Below are positions 61,460 to 64,000 of a stretch of 64,000 bases of DNA, piece after piece (the first letter of the stretch is position 1; each line of letters starts with the position of its first letter). Both the position numbers and the translations under genes were made by a program. The DNA lies in the NCBI GenBank assembly GCA_020796225.1, contig CM036756.1, positions 58,434,616 to 58,498,615 on the forward strand, written 5' to 3'. Below the pieces are notes generated by a model. The model had not been told where the DNA came from and did no database searches. It worked only from the letters and a program-made list of their open reading frames with translations. This stretch comes from Arion vulgaris (taxonomy: Eukaryota > Mollusca > Gastropoda > Stylommatophora > Arionidae).

Positions 61460-61615
61460 AATGGGAAAAATTAGCTGATGACAGAAATGTGTGGGAAAGC
61501 GACATTGCTCAATGGTGCAGAGTCTTTAAAAAGAAACTTAGAGATGAGCTGAGAAAAGCGAAAACTTGGCAGTTGTTACAGTAAAACACTTGTAAATTGA
61601 CCGTCTGTAAAGACG
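61460..61615 (+). mobile_element. LINE 3' tip, family L1
   Basis: WEKLADDRNVWESDIAQWCR, then FKKKLRDELRKAKTWQ; 3' end TTGACCGTCTGTAAAGACGA equals that of the minus copy at 200-1575. Confidence 0.82.
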
Positions 61616-62054
61616 ATATACATATACATGCTTAGTCCAGGTGTCAGTTTATATCATAACATATATGATTTTCTTCTTCCAGAATATTCAGCAGACCAAC
61701 TTTATGGCCAAATAATATGTGCAATCAAATTCTTTCTTTCTATAAATGAGCATTAATTGAACTGGATTTTGTAAACTGCTAAATTAATTGTGGTCAGCCA
61801 AACATAGTATACAAAACTAAATGCTGACTAGTTTGCATATTTATCTTTGTTATTAGTTTATTGCTTATGCTGTGACTCTCAGATATTTGTGTTGTATTTA
61901 TTTTTTCCAAGTTCAGGCTATACAAAGTTGAGCTTGGTCATAGTTTGTTTCTCGTTCTGATATTTTTATTATGGTCTTGTATATTTACAATTATTTTGGC
62001 ATCATCATTATTGAGGTTTTCGGGTGTTAAAAAAAAAGGTTAAAGCACACAGGG

Positions 62055-62334
62055 TTGTTTACTCTTTTGGCTGAGATCAAAGTGAGGTGCCCATCGCTTG
62101 ATCTCGGCCAGTAGGTGGGAGCCTTTAAATAGTCAGTTTGCACACTCTTATACACAATAAACAATCTACGAGCAGCTCTTTCCGAAATGATGAGTCACTA
62201 AGAGGTAACCCTATCACATACTTGGTCCACCCAATACAACACTGCTGGGTAGAGCCCGAAAAAACCCTCACAAAAAACACATGGTTGTTCACTGAAGTGC
62301 AATGATGATATTCTTATAAATCAATCAGTTTCCC
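62055..62334 (+). repeat. SINE-like element with U2-like hairpin at its head
   Basis: GGCTGAGATCAA (62069-62080) pairs with TTGATCTCGGCC (62098-62109), one G-U pair. The tail ACATGGTTGTTCAC, GTGCAATGATGATATTC, ATCAATCAG equals the tail of SINE S6. Confidence 0.55.
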
Positions 62335-62351
62335 TGCTTACTAGTTTTACT

Positions 62352-62540
62352 AGTTGAGGAGCATCTGGTCAAATGGATTAGAGTGCTGCTCCCATGCAGA
62401 GACCCGTATTCAATCCACGGTAAGCCAATGATTTTTTCTGTTGTGTGCATAAAAGAAAAATCCTAACCTGAACAGCTGCGCTGTGACTGCAGTAGTCATG
62501 CAAACCATTAAATTCCTCAGCCTCTTGTCCCACCTGCCCT
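62352..62540 (+). mobile_element. tRNA-derived SINE S5
   Basis: GAGCATCTGGTCAAATGGAT head, CCCGTATTCAATCCACGG (B-box-like), AGCTGCGCTGTGACTGCAGT body. Pairs with the minus copy at 39740. Confidence 0.78.
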
Positions 62541-62944
62541 AAACAACGGTACTACAGGAAGTACCAGTTTATTTTATTTTTTAACAGTATAATAGTACTT
62601 CCAAAGCTGTGCAGGATGTGCGTTATTAGTCAGTTTTTTTTAACTATGTAATATTTGTTAGTTGTATTTTTTAACATTTTTATTTCTGCCATTTTTTTCC
62701 AGTGAAAGATATAGCGTGAAATAAATGCTATGATTTTTGCTGGAAATTTAGAACTGAAATGTCACTTTTGCCATTTTTATTTGATTTTACTAAATTATTT
62801 TGAAACGAAATATATCATACTTTATTTGATGCAGATATCATTTTCTAGATTTAAGTTGAGTATACAAAGTCTGAAATAAATGATGGTCTTTAAAAACTTG
62901 AGTGTTGGTCAATGTATCTGTATGCATGTTTTCTCTCTTGTGCC

Positions 62945-63200
62945 ATTTTAAACTCGATTAGGACATAGACCCTCAACTAAGTCATACTAATTCTTTCTAT
63001 CTTTAGCACTATCTCTTGCAGCTACTTCTATGTTTTCTGTGTATCGTTAATCTCTGCCTCCGAATCTCATCTCAATGTATTTTTATGCCTCTCTTTTTCT
63101 GTGGGTTCCAGGAAAGAATTCATGTTATATTCCTCTCAGGTTTTCTCAATGTGGGTCCTATCTTTTCTTTGCCTCTTGGCTCACTAGGATTTGTTTTGTT
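62945..63200 (-). mobile_element. LINE 3' fragment, family L8
   Basis: + strand GACATAGACCCTCAACTAAG, GCTACTTCTATG, TTTCTGTGGGTTCCAGGAAA is the reverse of the tail seen at 44380-44760. Confidence 0.65.
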
Positions 63201-63440
63201 CGCTTCATAAGTTACTCATATGTCATTTCATACCATCACATCATCTCAGTCCCGCTCCTGAACTCAGTAATTATTAGGATTGAAATGTTTTGAAATAAAC
63301 TTTGAAATTTCTCTGGTTAAGGGGGACTCTGGACTTGAAACTTTTTCGTTGCTTTGGTATTAATGTAGAATTTGTATAACAATTTTGAAAGATTATGACT
63401 TAGAATAGTAGAAAAATTAGTAAAAATAAAAAGGCAACGT

Positions 63441-63454
63441 GTTGCCATGGAAAC
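63441..63454 (+). promoter_or_regulatory. X-box (RFX-type) in left arm
   Basis: GTTGCCATGGAAAC; the mirrored copy in the right arm is at 63832-63845. Confidence 0.4.
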
Positions 63455-63831
63455 AATACAAAATGGTCGCTAGCACAAAATTTCAATTCCCTAAGGCTCT
63501 GAAGTTAATGAATATAAATGAATTCTATTTTTCACTCTAAGGTGAGCAATTGTAATATCTACAAATTACACATTCTTTTTAGGATATATTAAATATTACA
63601 TTTTTTATGAATTTTGTGTAAACACACCCTCCAAAAACAGCTTTTTTGACCAAATTTTGAGGGAATTTTTACCAAAAATTTATAAAAATTAAATATTTAA
63701 TATATCCTAAAAATCATGTGTAATATTTTAGATATTACAATTGCACTTAGAGTGAAAACAGAATTCATTTACATTCATTAGATTCAGAGCCTTAGGATTT
63801 GAAATTTTGTTTTTGGTGGCCATTTTGTATT

Positions 63832-63845
63832 GTTTCCATGGCAAC
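63832..63845 (-). promoter_or_regulatory. X-box (RFX-type) in right arm
   Basis: GTTTCCATGGCAAC, the reverse complement form of an X-box, preserved although nearby arm positions have diverged. Confidence 0.4.
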
Positions 63846-64000
63846 ACTTTGACATTTTTTTTACTAATTTTTTCTACTATTCTAAGTCATACTCTTTCAA
63901 AATGCTTATACAAATTTTATATTAATATGAAAACAACAAAAATAGATTCTTGATTTTCAAGATCCGAATCCCCTTAATAATGTAACAGATGCAAGATTTG

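Larger units (their letters stand above)
63321..63973. mobile_element. TTAA-flanked fold-back element with ~290-bp arms
   Basis: TTAA at 63317-63320 and 63974-63977. Left arm GGGGGACTCTGGACTTGAAA pairs with the right end (GGGGATTCGGATCTTGAAA reversed), and the match continues inwards: AAGATTATGACTTAGAATAG, the X-box, CTAAGGCTCTGAA, TTTAGGATATATTAAATATT. A short unpaired centre near 63605-63675. Non-coding. Confidence 0.88.

Overview
The window is nuclear DNA from an animal: AT-rich, with long repeat-filled introns, GT-AG splice sites, tRNA-derived SINEs, non-LTR retrotransposon (LINE) tails, mariner, piggyBac and Mutator-like relics, and many minisatellites. The repeat mix and the large gene suggest a lophotrochozoan, probably a mollusc and perhaps a cephalopod. 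That placement is an inference from general familiarity, not a proven assignment.

Only one host protein-coding gene was found. It is a G protein-coupled receptor kinase of the GRK4/5/6 subfamily, on the + strand, from an ATG at 8617 to a probable stop at 47575-47577. I assembled 16 exons by eye. Every splice phase agrees, except that one exon is two bases short. The product would be about 568 residues: the N-terminal receptor-interacting helix, a polybasic lipid-binding stretch, an RGS-homology domain interrupted by the kinase domain (as in all GRKs), an AGC-type C-tail and an amphipathic basic C-terminal helix. Two exons carry clustered single-base losses in A-rich runs. One cluster restores frame and one does not. 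I read these as probable consensus errors of the assembly rather than a dead gene. Intron 14 appears to be a GC-AG intron.

Layout. 1-8480: LINE and SINE fragments, often nested (a LINE inserted in another LINE with a target-site duplication, a TTAA MITE in a LINE copy, a TA MITE in a LINE), plus minisatellites. 8485-47577: the GRK gene; its introns hold most of the repeats, including a fold-back mariner (intron 4), a SINE inserted inside an inverted SINE of the same family (intron 9), a Mutator-like transposase relic (intron 3) and two homogeneous minisatellites (intron 15). 47578-64000: intergenic; a 32-bp palindrome-bearing array, two related piggyBac-derived elements that keep only the transposase N-terminus, more SINEs and LINE tails, two TTAA MITEs side by side, and at the end a TTAA-flanked fold-back element that carries an RFX-type X-box in each arm.

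Nearly every other open frame in the window lies in a repeat and is not a gene.
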